64,000 nucleotides of DNA from Schistocephalus solidus (lineage: Eukaryota > Platyhelminthes > Cestoda > Diphyllobothriidea > Diphyllobothriidae). Made by a program: the position numbers and the translations under genes. Of this stretch, positions 13,901 through 28,800 are shown one piece after another (the stretch's first letter is position 1; each line of letters starts with the position of its first letter). Where the stretch lies: contig WEDG01003411.1 of NCBI GenBank assembly GCA_017591395.1, forward strand, positions 186,001 to 250,000, read 5' to 3'. The notes below the pieces were generated by a model, which did no database searches, was not told the DNA's origin, and was given only the letters and a program-made list of their open reading frames with translations.

Positions 13901-16703
13901 GAAGGGTGACCCCAATGCAGAAAAAGTGTACCAATGATGGACTTTCTACAACAAATAAAACTCCTGACTCATCAATTTCCCCTGGAAAATACGACAGCGC
14001 CAGCGATCGATCACTGCACACCTTCTCCTCCAGCAACTACCTAAGACGCAAGGGTTTGTCATCATGTGCACAAGTAGATAGAGCCAACATTATAACTTAA
14101 TTAACGTACAGTTTAAACAATTTCACGATAAGCAATGCTATTTCTAACGTGCCTGCAATACGCGAGGTGCATTCTTTTTTCAAAGAATGCCTTAATGATT
14201 TACATGAACTTAACCTTCTATGGTGAGGTAAATCCAATAAGGTTGGATGCGATGCTAACTGGCAACCTTAAGGCGATTTAATAGACAGTGAGAAAAAAGA
14301 AACCGATACAAGTCAGCAAAAGGTGAGTACACACAAGAATCAACAGAGTACCCGCGACGCAGTCTAAACGTACAAAGGTTGCTGAAATAAACTACGATGA
14401 TACCTACCTCTCAGGTACTCGGTTGTGAGGTCGTCACTCAAATAGCATCACAGTGTGAGATGCTTCTAACTGAACCACAGCATCGCCAAATTCACCCTGA
14501 GTGGTCCGACCAGAGCATGGAACCGATATCATGGGAAATTACATTTGTGCATATGCCTGCGGTCATAGTAATGGTCATAGTTTTTCGAAGTGCTTTCCAG
14601 CAACACCACTGCTATGCGACTGACAATCAAGCCTGGTCACCCTGATTTCTCAGGCAAAAGCTTGAAGCATACGCGCAAACTGGTGTCGTGGAAAATGATA
14701 TTTATTCGTCTACCTGAGGCCGTAGTCATGGCCACAGTATTTCAGAGTGCTTCCCAATAGTAGACGATGATGATATGTGGAAAAAGGGTCATCTACAAAG
14801 AGCTTTCGACAGCAGTAGGCGCGCCCCGCAGTGGGACGAGCACGAAATTATACGAGTGGAAAATACAAAAGTGGATATCTGCGGTATTTTCAATGCGAGT
14901 CGATGTGGTCGCAAGCCATTGCTTAATTGCTGTGAGACATTTATCTTCCGCTACGTTGGTCCTCTTGACGTCGATTCAGTGAATTCATCAGAGTTTACCA
15001 TGCAATCGATAGTAATAAGATAGTTCTTACGATGCATAACGTACTAATTGTAAGTTGAATTTTTCATAAATGCACAATCTGGACTACAGCTAAACATTCA
15101 CCGGAGCATAACCACAAGTATATTTAGCGATGAAGTTTCCGTTACGCATAGCATAGTTGCCCACAAAGCAAACTTAGAACAGCGAAAATCCTCGCTGATA
15201 ACAGGACAGGTACTTATGAGAGCAATGACCTCCAGCACAACCTATAACACAGGTGCGTAGTTAGCCAACCCGAGGGATCCAAATCGATATGACGAATGTA
15301 AACCATAAAATGCAGCGCCCGAAATCTCCTGAATTCTGCAAAAAAAGAAGAAAATGACCGCACCTAAAAATATCAGCGGCCGAGGGGCAGAAACAACACC
15401 CGAGTTTAGGTTGGGAAAAAAGACTCAGTCGTATTAGTCCATGAGAAAGTAGGTGTTAAAAGGTAATTGGCGAAGGTAGTTTTTCGATAATTTATGACAC
15501 AGGGCGCTCTCATGACGCTAATTTCAGTGTGTTTTGCAAACCAGCTACCACATATGCATGTACGTCTATGTGCGTCAATCTTGGAATGCTCCCTACATAG
15601 GGCGTTCTAACACTTCTTGTCTACAGTACATTGGGAATTATTTTCTCACGGTGGGCACTATGTTTTCAGCAAATGGTCTGCGGGAGTCATCATCTGTTGT
15701 TAAGCGCGAATGTGTGCAATGCGTCAAACGTAGCCTCACACTACGGTAGCTACCGCAGTCACGCCCATCTCCAGACATTTGACTATTTGCCTGCCATTTA
15801 AACAAGATCGACGTGGGGGCAGATGCGGCTCCAGTCTCCTCTGCTGTAGGCAAATCCTCGCGCATTAGACCAGCGCGCCCACAGGTGGGAGAGGCTGGAC
15901 TTTGCTGTCTGGAACAGACGAAATATCCTTCAGAATGAGCAAAAATTAGCCCTAAAGCACCAGTATTTTATCGCCTAATAAACTCACGAATACGAACGCC
16001 CAACTGCAATACTGGACAGAAATAATGGACACCGGCCCCTTTGGGTGACGAATGTAATATGTTCCTAGCGAAGCAGCCACACTGTTTCCACACCCCAATC
16101 CCATGTACACGCAGAACTGCACTCTATAGCCTAATTTATGTTGCTGTGAATGCGCTGATGGATGTCTACCTCCGACTAGCCGTTACTGAATTGACAACTG
16201 GTGAGACTTCCTCCCCTGTGTTTGGTCTGATGACAAATTTCTGCCATCTCATCGATGGGCGCGTTTGTCTCATGGGTGTCAAACACTAGGAATGACGCCC
16301 AGGTTGCTTAACCTCTCCGGTGACGCCATAAACAGCGACGGGAAAAGGTCTCGATTTCATTTACGGTCTGCGGCTGAATTTTGGTTATCGACTAGTGCAC
16401 ATTTCGTAGGTGGACTCACATGCCTACGCACTCGTATCCTGCCAACGAAACAACTAACCCTGTGTACGTGATGTCTGTTTAAATTTTCAAACCCGACCAG
16501 AAGGTTCTATCCGGCAGTGTTCACCAACAACATTGGAGCATCTCCCAACAGGGTTTAATCACATGGCTTCGTGGTAAGGCATATGAGCATGAACCAGGCG
16601 AAATGCAGGACGATTAAGGCTAAATGCCAAAAATTTAGGGTCAGGATTCAAGTCAAGGAAATTTTATATATCATGTTTGGTCTAAGATTGGGATAGGAGT
16701 CAG

Positions 16704-16759
16704 TGTTAAGGTTAGGTTTAGTGTTAATTTTAGGCTTATGCTTCAGGTTTGAGTTAGGA
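16704..16759 (+). repeat. Degenerate TTAGG-like repeat tract
   Basis: A run of loosely repeated hexamer-like units (GTTAAGG, TTAGGTTTAG, GAGTTAGGAG) resembles a decayed TTAGGG-type array. Its mirror copy lies in the right arm around 26,330-26,385. Confidence 0.35.
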
Positions 16760-19700
16760 GTAGTGCCATCATTTGGACACGATATTACGGACCCCTGCTC
16801 AAATTTTGTGCAATGCGATCTGCCTTACGGGGAATGGCAGTGTTTCTATTCACATGCTCTTTAGGTGGTGACAATATAAATCATCCTGACACATCTGCCG
16901 TCATCTAATGGCCAGGCTCAGACTCTTGGTAGAAACAATCACTTGGGTATGACTCCAATTAATCTCTAAGACAAAAGTAAGGGTTAAAGATTTGACAAAC
17001 TATAGCGTTTATACTTAAATTGGTCGAGCAAATGGGATCCGACCACTAGCTGACTAACTGTGCACACAAAGTCTCCGGTTGTCCCCTCTGAACCTATTAT
17101 TGCATCTTCCATTTGAACTGCCTTTTCCTCTCTCAAAATCGGTACCCCTTCTAGGATTTTAACAGACATCCTTCATTCGCACAACGTCAACTTCACTTAC
17201 ATAGGTACCGAAAACAACTCTCACGAACTGTGACCGCGAACGGGTTCTTTGTGGATGAAATTTAAAAAATAAACAAATGGCTTCCAGTGCATTGCTTCTA
17301 CTCTAACATTGCTGTGACGACGAACTACTTTTTGTCTTCAATTTCAAACTTATTCTTTTCAGAAATATTCACCTTTTTCTTGGATTGTCTTTTTTCTGGC
17401 TAACCACGTCTTTTGAGTTGAACACCGTGAGAACCCACCTGTAGAGCAGACGATTAAATGCCTTTTTAGTCCTTTCTCACAGTTTCAACCGCCTGCTTTC
17501 GGCGTGGTGCCTAATCGGCAGATCTGAGTAGTAACACTGCCGCACCAGTCAGGTGGCTACGATTCACTGAGACGGGGAGAGATATAGAAATTGATGCGGA
17601 GCAAGGCAGACCAATTCGAAAATTCACTTACATTTTTACTGAGAATATTAGCTCTCAAAATAGGTGGAGCATTTTTTACGATGAAATTCCTAGCCAAGAA
17701 AATTTGTCATAGGAGGAAATCAAATCGATACAAGCCTTGAAGTCGCACTAGCTGCTCGACCTCTGAGCTGTCGTCAAGGTGTTCTTGTGCATCCCTATGA
17801 AAAGTCCTGCATTTACTACTATTTTATGCGACGGATATAGTATTTAACCCAAAATTGAAGCCTATTCCCTCTATAAGTTTTGCCTTGCAACTCCAATAAA
17901 TCAGCCATTGAGGTAAAAACCTTGTAAGAATTGAGAGCAACGAGGAATGAGTTCGAATTTTTTATGCAAGACCATCAGTCTTGGTTTTGATCGTTCTGCC
18001 GTAGATCAATTCGTTCGGTAAAGGAGGCTGATGAATGGTTCAAATAATTCTCACAGGAACCATGTACTCTCTATTACTCATCTATTGCCCATAGCCTGTA
18101 TAGATACAGAAAAATACAACAGTTACTATTACCATTACTTTACCTTTCCGAGTTGATCCACCGCATTTCTGATTAATTTCGCTTACTTTGGTTATCTTGG
18201 TTGCTTGTCGGCTTCTATTCGACGAGTTGCTGATCGTGGTATGTTGAGTTGATCAGTCAACATCTGAGATATTTTCTGTTATGTCTCTGTGCACATGTAC
18301 ATCTCCGTCGGGCGGGCAGTGGACAAAGTTAAACCCGATAGTCTCCGCTCCTTGCCGGGCAGCAATGAAATCAGCTTACAGGCTTATTTATTGGTGATGC
18401 CTATTTATCTCTTTTATCTTGATACTTCCATCCAGACTGTATACCAGGCTACCACAGGTTGCGTTCTTGTTTACGGATTAAGAGATCACCGTGACGTACG
18501 TTGGGGCAGTTAAAGCTCCAGGGTATTTTTTAAATCGCTAATCCACGCCTTATGCATCCTGTTTTGTAAATTAATCCTGTTGTTGTAGGAGTAATCCTGT
18601 TGTATATAGATCACCTCAGTTCTTCCATAAGTACTTCTTTTCCCCTCTTGTACGAACAAAGTACCTACCAATACGAATTTGCAGATGACTGATGTTATGC
18701 GCCTATCCGACGCTGAATTGACTACCGGAGAGACCGCCTCATCCTTGTCACAATGTCTAATTTCTAGCCAGGCAAGCCGAGTTCCAGAAGCAGGTAACGT
18801 ATTTCGTACCTTTAGCCTACCGTTCCAAAGTGTTGACTCACACCCGGTTGCGGAGTTAATATAATAGAAGCGAGCCTATGCTGCTGAGGGTGACAACCAC
18901 CTCTGAGTCAAGTGAACGTGTCAGCTGTGGCTTGGAAAAACACGCAGAACAGCTCATTTTTCTCCCTAGTACACGGTGTATTCTCCCCATCTGTTAGCAT
19001 GCGTCTATCAGAAGTGAACACTTTGAAAGCCGATTAACTCTTCCTGTATTACATCTACGAACAAACTTTCCGCGAGAATGGATACAAATATTCCACGTCC
19101 TTACTGAACATCAAGTCACACTAGCCCAGAAGGTGTCAGGAATATTTCCTTTCTGTCACTGCGCTCACTATTTCACCCGAATTAGTTATCAGATGGCCAA
19201 ATTGTCACTCACAATTTTTGCCTTAACGGTGGGGACTTGGACTTCCATCACATTCGCTTTACAACTACAACCAACTTATAATCCTGAATGGGAATTTCAC
19301 ATGGTTGAGCGAAGACCAGAAGCCTAGAGTCCCGAGGCCTACTACTAATCAGACTATCGATTGGTCCAAGCAAAAATCAGGAGACGTAAAAATAGGTTGG
19401 CGGAAAAAAATTACTAACTATGTGATGAGGAAAATACCGCGTTGAGATAGTAGCCGTTGAGTAAATTCCTGATTATAGCATTCAAAGACGGAAGTTTGCT
19501 ACTAGACTACTTGCTAAATAACCTGTAAAACACGATGAAAGTTAACTGTGCTGAAAGTTTCTTCCAATGGGGTTGTTAATTGTATCTGACCTTGAAATAG
19601 CAAGAGTTGATAGAATTGGTTGCAGTATCATTACTTTTTCATTGGTTGTTTGAGCTTTTTGCTACTCTACCCCGACTGATATTACCGTAAAGGCCTGAGG

Positions 19701-19889
19701 AGGAGTAACCGAAAACGGACGTTTGCGCACTTTTTAGTGAGCTAGATTTCAGACTATCAATAAACGAGAGCGCTACAGCCCCTTTTTGGACTACACAAAT
19801 TTCGATTTACGTGGTCTGAAGGTTTGGTGTGTACATTGCTAAATAAATCATAGTCCCCTAACAGGCAAATTAAAAACCATCAATATTTA

Positions 19890-19930
19890 CTCTCTCTCTC
19901 TCTCCCTCTCTCCCTTTCTCTCTTTCTCTC
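19890..19930 (+). repeat. CT-rich microsatellite (left arm)
   Basis: A run of CT dinucleotides with CC and TT interruptions. The GA-rich mirror copy is at 23,165-23,206. Confidence 0.9.
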
Positions 19931-20241
19931 AAGAACCCCCGGAAGACTGAGCCCGGCTGTTAGCAGGCTACTCGAGGAGTCCAAAGGTTCCACATAGTAA
20001 AAGTCTTCGGCTAAGAAGTCCACAAGCATCACGTTAAGTAAAGTGAATACTGTTGTTATCCACAACTCTGACTTATTCCTCCTTGCTTTATTTAAGTAAT
20101 GTTACGTTTCAACATCATCGTCAACGATGGTACTTTCGTATCTCCTAGAAACCATTGTTGAGCGTGAACTTGTCCCCTGCAGTAACTTCGGCCCTGGGCA
20201 AGGTCAACTGGAGAGCACACACCATAGCCTTCCGGTGGCTC

Positions 20242-22853
20242 GTGGTAGCTTGTGGGCCACGGGGTTAAGGAAATTTTAGTTGAAAATAAAATAAAAACTC
20301 TCTCTCCCCTCTCTCTCACTCTCTCTCTCTCCTTCTCTCTGCTGTTGTGCTATTCATCGCACCGTGACTTTATCGACCCTCTTCTGGCAATTATCATTTC
20401 ATAGGCGTGTGAATCTTCATCTGTGGCAATGAACTTTACTTGATGGGCAGAGTGCACATGAGATTTTGGGACAGAGAAAATATTTGTAGTCGTTAGATTT
20501 TATTCTATAGGTGTCCCTACTACGATCAGAATTCGAAAATGGTCAGAGTCGGCGTACTAACTTGATGTTAGGTTCTGCTTACTTAGTTGAATCAGAGGCT
20601 CAGTTAGACCTAGAAGTGCTATACAGAGGCTGGTTGAACGGCATGCGCATGGCCAGAGGTGATCCTCTTTGTAGTAATCTCTAAGTACCAGAACTCTAAA
20701 AAGGAAAGGAGCCTGAATTTACCAATTAATTCATAGCTCTGTTCACTTAACTCGGAGCCGCTTACACCACCATTTCAAGGACTATTTGAAAACCCATCGT
20801 AATCCAACAACCGAAATACCTGCGAAAAAGTTAACAAAAGGCAAGTTGACTTAATGCGCATAAAGTGGTACGTTTACGATTCACATAACTATTTTATTAA
20901 AAATTAGTATTCCCTGACTGGCCAATCAGCATGTCAGCTTATGAAATAGTTAATTCCTTTGGCGCAATCAAGCTAAAATCTGTTTTCCTTAGTCAAACGC
21001 ATCTCGAACAATATATAAACGAACGAAGAAACCGTCAACTCTCGTGAAACCATGTGAGAATATATGCTCGACATTTTGGCTTTTTGGCAATGTCCATACC
21101 TTCCATTGTCCTAAATTTGGATGACAACTTCCGCGGAACATACACTAAAGGACTATTTTCAAAAGTAATTCTACTTGTGGTATTTAATTTACTCGTTTGT
21201 TTACATGGAAACGCATTCTGTACATTAAAAACTTCCGGTTAATTAGCTAACCTGATTTTTCACATTTTCGGAAGGCGCCGCTTTTCTAAAAAAATGGTAT
21301 TTCCAAACAACGTAATATTAATTTTTAAACCATAATATGCCTTCTTTTTAAGAACGGTCGCTGATTTACTCCTGTAAAACTTTGGGGACGCAGTTTAGGT
21401 TGATTTCGCATCTCCTGGATTTCATGAGATAGGGCAGTTACTGTATACAGTTATCTCCGAGACATCGGCCGAGCCCATACACAGGCACCCAGCTGGTGAA
21501 TATTTGTGCTTTGAAACGGGACTCGTTATGTCGCACAGTTACAAAATCATTGCTGCCCTCATGTAAGCAGAGCTAATTAACGGCGCGGACGCAGTGGGTG
21601 CATGTTTGGTTGTTATGTCACACTCACTAACCCATTTGATCTTCATTTTAAGCTTGGTGCCTACACCAGATCGACTTAGATAAGGTCGTGAAACGATAGT
21701 TAGAAGTGAACGCTTTAAGCAACCACCCGTCATATGCACTCTGTCGAATGGAGATATACCGGAAGGCCCTTTCTTTTATGACCGAATGTCTATGCGTTCC
21801 AGCGTCCTTATACGGAAGAGTGCGCCGCTTTTGGCCACCAGCGGACAGTAACTATTAACTGTCATCGACCACTTTAGTTTTTTAATTCTCGATATGTGCA
21901 GGTTCTATCGGCCTTCAGTTGCTTTCTCTGAGATCTGTAAATTATTTGGTTGGAATCGCCTATATATACTTCCCCCCCCCACCCCGCAGGACATGGGGAG
22001 AAGAACACCCCTCATAACACAGGTGACCTTGAACTAACCTGTAGGCAGGATAAATATTCCCGTGCACTAACACTAGCCTTTACCCGAACCTTAACTGGGA
22101 CCCTTATTGGCAAAGTGGAGAGATCCAGGTTAAGAATATGGAAAATATGATGGGTTCAAGGGAACAGATTCATTTATATGCTGGTGTTTCGGAAAGTTTG
22201 GTCACCTCACCATTGTCAAAGCGTTAACTGCAGTTGACCGAACATAACCGGAAGTGGCGTGCTGTGACCTGTTAAGCGACCCTTATGCTAAACGTAGCCC
22301 TAACCCTACCTTAACCCTAACGATGATTTTCCTGGAACTGGGTGCAAAGCCATTTGTAGTACGGGCGTCTCCTGTTCGCATATCCTGCCGGAGGGAGCAC
22401 ATAAACCATCTCAACCAGTTATTTTTCTTGTTGTAAATATCCGGATCACTGTGTTCAGAGGTATATTCTGATATCAGGCTGTAAGGCAAGTGTGTTGTTT
22501 CTTCTAGTAGATTCCGTCTAGAGCCCTCGCAGACGTCACGTGGCGGCGAATGGTAAGTAATCTATTAATTTTTGATGACTCATTATTTCGCCCATTTACA
22601 AAATCCGTGCTGCTCTCCTATTGATTAATGTGCCTGGTTAGAGAGTTAGCTGTAATGAAGCCTTCCCCTTAGTAAGGCTTTGTGGGCTTGCGGACTACGG
22701 CCCGTGATCAGGTTTTAAATCAACCTAGAACTCTAAACTGGTATGCCGGAGGAGTGGATAGAGAAATCTAACTGTGTATATAGGAGATACATGATGCCAT
22801 CTCTCTCTATCTCAGGCAAATGTTGCCCAGCAGGTGACAACTTAACTAATTTT
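20242..22853. other. Spacer between inverted-repeat arms
   Basis: Unique 2,612-base spacer. A CT-rich microsatellite occupies 20,298-20,340, just inside the left arm, and a telomere-like CCCTAA cluster lies at 22,297-22,321. ORFs are short (up to 68 codons) and unrecognised. A short C run is at 21,974-21,983. Confidence 0.85.
22297..22321 (+). repeat. Short telomere-like CCCTAA cluster
   Basis: Three near-contiguous copies of the CCCTAA family (CCCTAACCCTACC then TTAACCCTAAC) match the flatworm telomeric hexamer in reverse orientation, with one imperfect unit. More decayed versions lie at 22,060-22,100 and in both arms. Confidence 0.5.
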
Positions 22854-25800
22854 GAGCCAACGGAAGGCTATGGTGTGTGCTCTCCAGTTGACCTTGCCCA
22901 GGGCCGAAGTTACTGCAGGGGACAAGTTCAGGCTCAACAATGGTTTCTAGGAGATACGAAAGTACCATCGTTGACGATGATGTTGAAACGTAACATTACT
23001 TAAATAAAGCAAGGAGGAATAAGTCAGAGTTGTGGATAACAACAGTATTCACTTTACTTAACGTGATGCTTGTGGACTTCTTAGCCGAAGACTTTTACTA
23101 TGTGGAACCTTTGGACTTCTCGAGTAGCCTGCTAACAGCCGGGCTCAGTCTTCCGGGGGTTTTTGAGAGAAAGAGAGAAAGGGAGAGAGGGAGAGAGAGA
23201 GAGAGTAAATATTGATGGTTTTTAATTTGCCTGTTAGGGGACTATGATTTATTCAGCAATGTACACACCAAACCTTCAGACCACGTAAATCGAAATTTGT
23301 GTAGTCCAAAAGGGGCTGTAGCGCTCTCGTTTATTGATAGTCTGAAATCTAGCTCACTAAAAGTGCGCAAACGTCCGTTTTCGGTTACTCCTCCTCAGGC
23401 CTTTACGGTAATATCAGTCGGGGTAGAGTAGCAAAAGCTCAAACAACCAATGAAAAGTAATGATACTGCAACCAATTCTATCAACTCTTGCTATTTCAAG
23501 GTCAGATACAATTAACAACCCCATTGGAAGAAACTTTCAGCACAGTTAACTTTCATCGTGTTTTACAGGTTATTTAGCAAGTAGTCTAGTAGCAAACTTC
23601 CGTCTTTGAATGCTATAATCAGGGAATTTACTCAACGGCTACTATCTCAACGCGGTATTTTCCTCATCACATAGTTAGTAATTTCCGCCAACCTATTTTA
23701 CGTCTCCTGATTTTTGCTTGGACCAATCGATAGTCTGATTAGTAGTAGGCCTCGGGACTCTAGGCTTCTGGTCTTCGCTCAACCATGTGAAATTCCCATT
23801 CAGGATTATAAGTTGGTTGTAGTTGTAAAGCGAATGTGATGGAAGTCCAAGTCCCCCCACCGTTAAGGCAAAATTGTGAGTGACAATTTGGCCATCTGAT
23901 AACTAATTCGGGTGAAATAGTGAGCGCAGTGACAGAAAGGAAATATTCCTGACACCTTCTGGGCTAGTGTGACTTGATGTTCAGTAAGGACGTGGAATAT
24001 TTGTATCCATTCTCGCGGAAAGTTTGTTCGTAGATGTAATACAGGAAGAGTTAATCGGCTTTCAAAGTGTTCACTTCTGATAGACGCATGCTAACAGATG
24101 GGAGAATACACCGTGTACTAGGGAGAAAATGAGCTGTTCTGCGTGTTTTCCAAGCCACAGCTGACACGTTCACTTGACTCAGAGGTGGTTGTCACCTCAG
24201 CAGCATAGGCTCGCTTCTATTATATTAACTCCGCAACCGGGTGTGAGTCAACACTTTGGAACGGTAGGCTAAAGGTACGAAATACGTTACCTGCTTCTGG
24301 AACTCGGCTTGCCTGGCTAGAAATTAGACATTGTGACAAGGATGAGGCGGTCTCTCCGGTAGTCAATTCAGCGTCGGATAGGCGCATAACATCAGTCATC
24401 TGCAAATTCGTATTGGTAGGTACTTTGTTCGTACAAGAGGGGAAAAGAAGTACTTATGGAAGAACTGAGGTGATCTATATACAACAGGATTACTCCTACA
24501 ACAACAGGATTAATTTACAAAACAGGATGCATAAGGCGTGGATTAGCGATTTAAAAAATACCCTGGAGCTTTAACTGCCCCAACGTACGTCACGGTGATC
24601 TCTTAATCCGTAAACAAGAACGCAACCTGTGGTAGCCTGGTATACAGTCTGGATGGAAGTATCAAGATAAAAGAGATAAATAGGCATCACCAATAAATAA
24701 GTCTGTAAGCTGATTTCATTGCTGCCCGGCAAGGAGCGGAGACTATCGGGTTTAACTTTGTCCCCTGCCCGCCCGACGGAGATGTACATGTGCACAGAGC
24801 CATAACAGAAAATATCTCAGATGTTGACTGATCAACTCAACATACCACGATCAGCAGCTCGTCGAATGGAAGCCGACAAGCAACCAAGATAACCAAAGTA
24901 AGCGAAATTAATCAGAAATGCGGTGGATCAACTCGGAAAGGTAAAGTAATGGTAATAGTAACTGTTGTATTTTTCTGTATCTATACAGGCTATGGGCAAT
25001 AGATGAGTAATAGAGAGTACATGGTTCCTGTGAGAATTATTTGAACCATTCATCAGCCTCCTTCACCGAACGAATTGATCTACGGCAGAACGACCAAAAC
25101 CAAGACTGATGGTCTTGCATAAAAAATTCGAACTCATTCCTCGTTGCTCTCAATTCTTACAAGGTTTTTACCTCAATGGCTGATTTGTTGGAGTTGCAAG
25201 GCAAAACTTACAGAGTGAATAGGCTTCAATTTTGGGTTAAATACTATATCCGTCACATAAAATAGTAGTAAATGCAGGACTTTTCATAGGGATGCACAAG
25301 AACACCTTGACGACAGCTCAGAGTTCGAGCAGCTAGTGCGACTTCAAGGCTTGTGTCGATTCGATTTCCTCCTATGACAAATTTTCTTGGCTAGGAATTT
25401 CATCGTAAAAAATGCTCCACCTATTTTGAGAGCTAATATTCTCAGTAAAAATGTAAGTGAATTTTCGAATTGGTCTGCCTTGCTCCGCATCAATTTCTAT
25501 ATCTCTCCCCGTCTCAGTGAATCGTAGCCACCTGACTGGTGCGGCAGCGTTACTACTCAGATCTGCCGATAAGGCACCACGCCGAAAGCAGGCGGTTGAA
25601 ACTGTGAGAAAGGACTAAAAAGGCATTTAATCGTCTGCTCTACAGCTGGGTTCTCACGGTGTTCAACTCAAAAGACGTGGTTAGCCAGAAAAAAGACAAT
25701 CCAAGAAAAAGGTGAATATTTCTGAAAAGAATAAGTTTGAAATTGAAGACAAAAAGTAGTTCGTCGTCACAGCAATGTTAGAGTAGAAGCAATGCACTGG

Positions 25801-28800
25801 AAGCCATTTGTTTTATTTTTTTACATTTCATCCACAAAAGAACCCGGTCGCGGTCACAGTTCGTGAGAGTTGTTTTTCGGTACCTATGTAAGTGAAGTTG
25901 ACGTTGTGCGAATGAAGGATGTCTGTTAAAATCCTAGAAGGGGTACCGATTTTGAGAGAGGAAAAGGCAGTTCAAATGGAAGATGCAATAATAGGTTCAG
26001 AGGGGACAACCGGAGACTTTGTGTGCACAGTAAGTCAGCTAGTGGTCGGATCCCATTTGCTCGACCACTTTAAGTATAAACGCTATAGTTTGTCAAATCT
26101 TTAACCCTTACTTTTGTCTTAGAGATTAATTGGAGTCATACCCAAGTGATTGTTTCTACCAAGAGTCTGAGCCTGGCCATTAGATGACGGCAGATGTGTC
26201 AGGATGATTTATATTGTCACCACCTAAAGAGCATGTGAATAGAAACACTGCCATTCCCCGTAAGGCAGATGGCATTGCACAAAATTTGAGCAGGGGTCCA
26301 TAATATCGTGTCCAAATGATGGCACTACTCCTAACTCAAACCTGAAGCATAAGCCTAAAATTACCACTAAACCTAACCTTAACACTGACTCCTATCCCAA
26401 TCTTAGACCAAACATGGTATATAAAATTTCCTTGACTTGAATCCTGACCCTAAATTTTTGGCATTTAGCCTTAATCGTCCTGCATTTCGCCTGGTTCATG
26501 CTCATATGCCTTACCACGAAGCCATGTGATTAAACCCTGTTGGGAGATGCTCCAATGTTGTTGGTGAACACTGCCGGATAGAACCTTCTGGTCGGGTTTG
26601 AAAATTTAAACAGACATCACGTACACAGGGTTAGTTGTTTCGTTGGCAGGATACGAGTGCGTAGGCATGTGAGTCCGCCTACGAAATGTGCACTAGTCGA
26701 TAACCAAAATTCAGCCGCAGACCGTAAATGAAATCGAGACCTTTCCCGTCGCTGTTTATGGCGTCGCCGGAGAGGTTAAGCAACCTGGGCGTCATTCCTA
26801 GTGTTTGACACCCATGAGACAAACGCGCCCATCGATGAGATGGCAGAAATTTGTCATCAGACCAAACACAGGGGAGGAAGTCTCACTAGTTGTCAATTCA
26901 GTAACGGCTAGTCGGAGGAAGACATCCATCAGCGCATTAACAGCAACATAAATTAGGCTATAGAGTGCAGTTCTGCGTGTACATGGGATTGGGGTGTGGA
27001 AACAGTGTGGCTGCTTCGCTATGAACATCTTACATTCGTCACCCAAAGGGGCCGGTGTCCATTATTTTTGTCCAGTTTTGCAGTTGGGCGTTCGTATTCG
27101 TGGGTTTATTAGGCGATAAAATACTGGTGCTTTAGGGCTAAGTTTTGCTCATTCTGAAGGATATTTCGTCTGTTCCAGACAGCAAAGTCCAGCCTCTCCC
27201 ACCTGTGGGCGCGCTGGTCTAATGCGCGAGGATTTGCCTACAGCAGAGGAGACTGGAGCCGCATCTGCCCCCACGTCGATCTTGTTTAAATGGCAGGCAA
27301 ATAGTCAAATGTCTGGAGATGGGCGTGACTGCGGTAGCTACCGTAGTGTGAGGCTGCGTTTGACGCATTGCACACATTCGCGCTTAACAACAGATGATGA
27401 CTCCCGCAGACCATTTGCTGAAAACATAGTGCCCACCGTGAGAAAATAATTCCCAATGTACTGTAGACAAGAAGTGTTAGAACGCCCTTTGTAGGGAGCA
27501 TTCCAAGATTGACGCACATAGACGTACATGCATATGTGGTAGCTGGTTTGCAAAACACACTGAAATTAGCGTCATGAGAGCGCCCTGTGTCATAAATTAT
27601 CGAAAAACTACCTTCGCCGGTTACCTTTTAACACCTACTTTCTCATGGACTAATACGACTGAGTCTTTTTTTCCCAACCTAAACTCGGGTGTTGTTTCTG
27701 CCCCTCGGCCGCTGATATTTTTTTAGGTGCGGTCATTTTTCTTCTTTTTGCAGAATTCAGGAGATTTCGGGCGCTGCATTTTATGGTTTACATTCGTCAT
27801 ATCGATTTGGATCCCTCGGGTTGGCTAACTACGCACCTGTGTTATAGGTTGTGCTGGAGGTCATTGCTCTCATAAGTACCTGTCCTGTTATCAGCGAGGA
27901 TTTTCGCTGTTCTAAGTTTGCTTTGTGGGCAACTATGCTATGCGTAACGGAAACTTCATCGCTAAATATACTTGTGGTTATGCTCCGGTGAATGTTTAGC
28001 TGTAGTCCAGATTGTGCATTTATGAAAAATTCAACTTACAATTAGTACGTTATGCATCGTAAGAACTATCTTATTACTATCGATTGCATGGTAAACTCTG
28101 ATGAATTCACTGAATCGACGTCAAGAGGACCAACGTAGCGGAAGATAAATGTCTCACAGCAATTAAGCAATGGCTTGCGACCACATCGACTCGCATTGAA
28201 AATACCGCAGATATCCACTTTTGTATTTTCCACTCGTATAATTTCGTGCTCGTCCCACTGCGGGGCGCGCCTACTGCTGTCGAAAACTCTTTGTAGATGA
28301 CCCTTTTCCACATATCATCATCGTCTACTATTGGGAAGCACTCTGAAATACTGTGGCCATGACTACGGCCTCAGGTAGACGAATAAATATCATTTTCCAC
28401 GACACCAGTTTGCGCGTATGCTTCAAGCTTTTGCCTGAGAAATCAGGGTGACCAGGCTTGATTGTCAGTCGCATAGCAGTGGTGTTGCTGGAAAGCACTT
28501 CGAAAAACTATGACCATTACTATGACCGCAGGCATATGCACAAATGTAATTTCCCATGATATCGGTTCCATGCTCTGGTCGGACCACTCAGGGTGAATTT
28601 GGCGATGCTGTGGTTCAGTTAGAAGCATCTCACACTGTGATGCTATTTGAGTGACGACCTCACAACCGAGTACCTGAGAGGTAGGTATCATCGTAGTTTA
28701 TTTCAGCAACCTTTGTACGTTTAGACTGCGTCGCGGGTACTCTGTTGATTCTTGTGTGTACTCACCTTTTGCTGACTTGTATCGGTTTCTTTTTTCTCAC

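Larger units (their letters stand above)
13655..20241 (+). repeat. Left arm of large inverted repeat (6.6 kb)
   Basis: This segment is the reverse complement of 22,854-29,433. The coordinate sum of paired bases is 43,088 near the outer edge and 43,095 near the inner edge, so the whole arm pairs with only about 7 bases of net indel. In the stretches I compared base by base, divergence is about 1-2%. Homology fades between 13,631 and 13,655. The arm holds no recognisable gene: its ORFs are all under 100 codons, for example a 61-codon ORF at 16,984-17,169. It includes a CT-rich microsatellite and degenerate dispersed-repeat sequence. Confidence 0.95.
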
